A DNA stretch of 64,000 bases from CAZWBR01 sp964632305 (GTDB lineage Bacteria; Bacteroidota; Bacteroidia; Bacteroidales; Prolixibacteraceae), in NCBI GenBank assembly GCA_964632305.1, contig CAZWBR010000016.1:11804-75803 (forward strand), read 5' to 3'. The translations under genes and the position numbers were made by a program. This document shows, in pieces, positions 61,383 through 64,000 of this stretch. Under the pieces are notes generated by a model. The model worked only from the letters and a program-made list of their open reading frames with translations. It had not been told where the DNA came from and searched no databases. Position 1 is the stretch's first letter; each line of letters begins with the position of its first letter.

Positions 61383-61676
61383 ATGACAGAGCGCGAAACT
61401 CTTTTATTGAGAGAATTTAAAGAAAAGTTAGATAAGCTGATTGGTTTTCAATCGAAAATGAAATCAGAAAACTATCTTCTTGTAGAAGAGCAAAAGCGCT
61501 TGAAAGAACAGATCAGTATACTCACAATGAAAAATGAGGAACTGAGCAAAAAAATTGAGGATTTAAAGTTTGCGAAGTCATTGCTTGGTGCGGATGAAGA
61601 GTCACATGAAGCAAAAATTAAGATTAACAAACTTGTGCGGGAAATTGATAAATGTATTGCTCTTTTAAACAAGTAA
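61383..61676 (+). CDS. ZapB-like coiled-coil protein
   Basis: This 97-residue protein is almost wholly a coiled coil (LREFKEKLDKLIGFQ, EEQKRLKEQISILTMKNEEL). Small coiled-coil proteins that precede zapA are usually considered ZapB-like division factors that link FtsZ to the chromosome, but sequence identity to E. coli ZapB is not visible to me. It starts 12 bases before zapA (gap from stop to ATG), so it is in one operon with zapA and rny. Confidence 0.7.
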   Translation: MTERETLLLREFKEKLDKLIGFQSKMKSENYLLVEEQKRLKEQISILTMKNEELSKKIEDLKFAKSLLGADEESHEAKIKINKLVREIDKCIALLNK

Positions 61677-61688
61677 TACGCCTCTGTT

Positions 61689-61994
61689 ATGGATGATAAG
61701 CTTTCGATAAACATCAATATAGCCGACCGGATGTATCCCTTAAGGATAGATCGTAAAGATGAAGAGAGTATCCGGAAAGCTGCGAAAATTATCAACGATA
61801 AGGTTGTTCAGTACAAACAAAGATATGCTTCAAAAGATATTCAGGATTGTCTGGCGATGGCAACTTTACAGTTTGTAATACAAAAATTCGATACCGATCA
61901 ACGAAATGATCTTTCGCCTTTGGTTGAAGAGTTGGAGCAAATGAATGATTATCTGGCAGAATTTATCGAGAAAGAAAATATTAATTTTAAATAG
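61689..61994 (+). CDS. zapA: Cell division protein ZapA
   Basis: This 101-residue protein has an N-terminal ZapA head (SININIADRMYPLRIDRKDEESIRKA; only part quoted as IADRMYPLRI) and a C-terminal coiled coil (LSPLVEELEQMNDYLAEFIE). It binds FtsZ and promotes ring assembly. The length matches Bacteroidota ZapA. It lies between the ZapB-like gene and rny, in a conserved order. No 6S RNA gene was seen between zapA and rny. Confidence 0.9.
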   Translation: MDDKLSININIADRMYPLRIDRKDEESIRKAAKIINDKVVQYKQRYASKDIQDCLAMATLQFVIQKFDTDQRNDLSPLVEELEQMNDYLAEFIEKENINFK

Positions 61995-62095
61995 ATGACC
62001 CCGCATTTATGTTTTGTTGGTTAGGGCAATGAATGACCCTGATTACGAAATTTAATTGCGGTATTTTTTTGTTAAACCAAATAATTTATTTTTTA

Positions 62096-63652
62096 ATGAC
62101 AATAACAATCATAGCAAGCATTGTTGCCCTGATAATTGGAGGGATTGGATCCTATTTCCTCTGGGATACAGTGTTGCATAAAAAAAGAAGCCATATTCTG
62201 AAAGAAGCTGAAATTCAGTCGGAAATGTTAAAAGAGAAAAAGATTATCCAGGCTAAGGAAAAGTTCATTCAGCTTAAATCGGAACATGAGAGCTATATTA
62301 ATGAACGGAATCAGAGGATCCTTGGTGCTGAGAACAAGCTAAAGCAAAAGGAGACAATCTTTTTGCAGCGTAAAGAAGAACTCCAGCGTAAAATTAAAGA
62401 GTCTGAAATAGCTAAAAGAGAGGCAGATACTATTCGTGAAAATCTTACTTCTCAGATGGAATTGATCGATCAGAAAAATGAAGAGTTAGAGAAAATGCAT
62501 AAGCAACAGGTTGATCAACTGGAAGCCATCTCTGGTCTCTCTGCTGAAGATGCGAAAACACAACTGGTCGATTCCTTAAAAAATGAAGCAAAATCGGAGG
62601 CCATGTCCTTTATCCAGGAGATTATGGATGAGGCCAAGATGACGGCCAACAAAGAAGCAAAAAAGATTATTGTAAAATCTATCCAGCGTGTAGCCTCGGA
62701 AACAGCCATCGAAAATGCGGTAACCGTATTTCATATTGAAAGTGATGAAATCAAAGGCCGGATTATTGGCCGCGAGGGTCGTAACATCCGCGCACTGGAA
62801 GCTGCAACCGGAATTGAGATTATCGTTGATGATACTCCCGAAGCAATTGTATTATCGGGATTCGATCCGGTACGTCGCGAAATCGCCCGATTAGCGCTTC
62901 ATCAATTGGTTACCGATGGACGAATCCATCCGGCCCGGATTGAAGAAGTGGTTAATAAAGTTAAAAAACAGGTCGAGGAAGAAATTATTGAAACCGGTAA
63001 ACGTACTACCATTGACCTGGGTATTCACGGGATGCATCCTGAACTGATCCGTTTGATTGGAAAGATGAAGTATCGTTCTTCTTACGGACAAAATCTTTTG
63101 CAGCATTCACGTGAAACGGCAAACCTTTGTGCAATAATGGCTGCCGAATTAGGATTAAATCCCAAGAAAGCTAAACGGGCCGGTCTTTTACATGATATCG
63201 GTAAGGTGCCGGATGATGAACCGGAATTGCCTCATGCTGTACTGGGGATGAAACTAGCTGAGAAATATAAAGAAAAACCGGATATCTGTAATGCAATCGG
63301 AGCTCACCATGATGAAGTAGAAATGGAATCATTGCTTGCTCCTCTGGTTCAGGCTTGCGACGCTATTTCAGGCGCCCGACCCGGAGCAAGAAGGGAAGCG
63401 GTTGAGTCTTACATTAAAAGGTTAAATGATCTTGAAAATATGGCTCTCTCTTACCCTGGCGTTACCAAAACTTATGCAATTCAAGCTGGTAGGGAATTAA
63501 GGGTAATTGTAGGTAGTGATAAATTGACAGATGCTGAGGCTGAGAGTCTTTCTTATGATATCGCAAAAAAGATCCAGGATGAAATGACTTATCCGGGTCA
63601 GGTCAAAATCACGGTAATTCGAGAGACGCGGGCGGTAAGCTATGCCAAATAA
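62096..63652 (+). CDS. rny: Ribonuclease Y
   Basis: This 518-residue endoribonuclease starts mRNA decay at the membrane. It has an N-terminal membrane helix (TITIIASIVALIIGGIGSYF), a long coiled coil (about 25-200), a KH domain (GRIIGREGRNIRALEAATG, about 210-275) and an HD domain with LLHDIGKVPDDE and AIGAHHDEVE as metal ligands. The ATG at 62096 gives the proper membrane anchor; an earlier in-frame start at 62033 adds 21 residues. The terminator at 63681-63709 follows. Confidence 0.97.
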   Translation: MTITIIASIVALIIGGIGSYFLWDTVLHKKRSHILKEAEIQSEMLKEKKIIQAKEKFIQLKSEHESYINERNQRILGAENKLKQKETIFLQRKEELQRKIKESEIAKREADTIRENLTSQMELIDQKNEELEKMHKQQVDQLEAISGLSAEDAKTQLVDSLKNEAKSEAMSFIQEIMDEAKMTANKEAKKIIVKSIQRVASETAIENAVTVFHIESDEIKGRIIGREGRNIRALEAATGIEIIVDDTPEAIVLSGFDPVRREIARLALHQLVTDGRIHPARIEEVVNKVKKQVEEEIIETGKRTTIDLGIHGMHPELIRLIGKMKYRSSYGQNLLQHSRETANLCAIMAAELGLNPKKAKRAGLLHDIGKVPDDEPELPHAVLGMKLAEKYKEKPDICNAIGAHHDEVEMESLLAPLVQACDAISGARPGARREAVESYIKRLNDLENMALSYPGVTKTYAIQAGRELRVIVGSDKLTDAEAESLSYDIAKKIQDEMTYPGQVKITVIRETRAVSYAK

Positions 63653-63680
63653 ACCGAAAGAATCGTGATAAGAATTATTG

Positions 63681-63709
63681 GAGGCTGTCTGAAAAGGCAG
63701 CCTCTTTTT
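63681..63709 (+). terminator. Rho-independent terminator of the zapB-like/zapA/rny operon
   Basis: A 10-bp stem (63681-63690 with 63695-63704, one G:U pair) is closed by a GAAA tetraloop and followed by five T. It lies 28 bases past the rny stop. Confidence 0.92.
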
Positions 63710-63849
63710 GTATATCTATGATTGATGACAAAACTCTGATTCAGAAGTAATAATGTATTGGTTAAAAGCTCAGGATGGCTGTTTTATCAATATACTAAAT
63801 AGTATAATCTCCAATTTTGAGAGCCCAAAGTCTTAGCATAGATATAGAG

Positions 63850-64000
63850 GTTGCTCATTTGTTACCTCCTCAGACCGGGGCATGGCCTCCCGATGGTTAT
63901 CGGGAGACAGGTTCAGGCGACTCCCTGTTCACGGTCGGGTCAAGTCCGGAGTTTCTCGTATGTTTGCCATCATATTCTTAAGGTTTATTATCGCAAGAGA
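63850..64000 (-). other. Structured element at window edge, possible intron or mobile-element fragment
   Basis: The sequence can fold into a multibranch structure: GACCG (63873-63877) pairs with CGGTC (63932-63936), enclosing CTCCCGAT/ATCGGGAG (63887-63894 with 63899-63906) and ACAGG/CCTGT (63907-63911 with 63924-63928). On the minus strand this is followed by AGGAGG and an ATG with a 23-codon frame (MSNLYIYAKTLGS). It resembles the RNA part of a group II intron before its reverse transcriptase, but the identification is weak and the rest lies outside the window. Confidence 0.35.

Noticed and set aside
61995..62095. 6S RNA between zapA and rny
   Set aside because: The gap is only about 100 bases, too short for 6S RNA, and no matching structure is visible.
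1..64000. CRISPR array, toxin-antitoxin pair, phage or integrase genes
   Set aside because: No regularly spaced direct repeats and no corresponding proteins were found anywhere in the window.

Overview
The window looks like a chromosome segment from an anaerobic or facultatively anaerobic member of the Bacteroidota, probably Bacteroidales-like. The signs are protein families typical of that phylum (DUF349 protein, DUF6340 lipoprotein, BtuG-like beta-propeller next to BtuB, ZapB-like/ZapA/RNase Y block), start sites that mostly lack a Shine-Dalgarno sequence, and several upstream sites that fit the Bacteroidota promoter form TTTG-N19-21-TAnnTTTG. No rRNA, tRNA, CRISPR array or intact insertion sequence was recognised.

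1-14 kb is mostly plus strand and visibly richer in G+C than the rest. It opens with the end of cobyric acid synthase (cobQ) and a corrinoid adenosyltransferase, then a minus-strand peroxiredoxin. From 2.3 to 9.2 kb a dense gene run encodes a DUF134 DNA-binding protein, two NifX/NifB-like small proteins, two DUF5320-like Gly/Arg-rich miniproteins, a DUF89 protein, two ferredoxin-containing MinD-type ATPases, a radical SAM protein, peptide deformylase and an Mrp-type Fe-S carrier ATPase. The set resembles the orange-protein (ORP) type of metal-sulfur cluster system. From 9.4 to 13.9 kb follows a redox module: C_GCAxxG_C_C protein, CoA-disulfide-reductase-like flavoprotein with a rhodanese domain, HdrC, a second corrinoid adenosyltransferase, and HdrB.

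14-30.5 kb is housekeeping: yidC, pyrG, a DUF349 protein, a small heat shock protein, trmD, an AddB-like nuclease, sucA-sucB, ribH, a YwbE-like protein and a PAP2 phosphatase.

30.5-36.5 kb holds a minus-strand B12 uptake operon (surface lipoprotein, BtuB-like TonB receptor, BtuG-like propeller) behind a cobalamin riboswitch. A gene-poor 1.4 kb follows, with decayed coding remnants and palindromic repeats.

36.5-64 kb carries pepD, a DUF2007-UspA protein, a DUF6340 lipoprotein, a Ste24-type protease, an SDR reductase, a SpoIIE-type phosphatase, an orphan histidine kinase, a probable cysteate synthase, yebC, a zinc/manganese-type ABC importer whose ATPase is fused to DUF1893, a sodium:solute symporter, a glycosyltransferase/flippase-like pair, a flavin reductase-rubredoxin fusion, two peptidases, and the zapB-like/zapA/rny block. 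The last 150 bases hold a structured element cut by the window edge.

Common themes are cobalamin (synthesis, adenosylation, uptake), iron-sulfur/thiol redox chemistry, and envelope biology. All assignments come from reading the sequence by eye; none was tested by database search.
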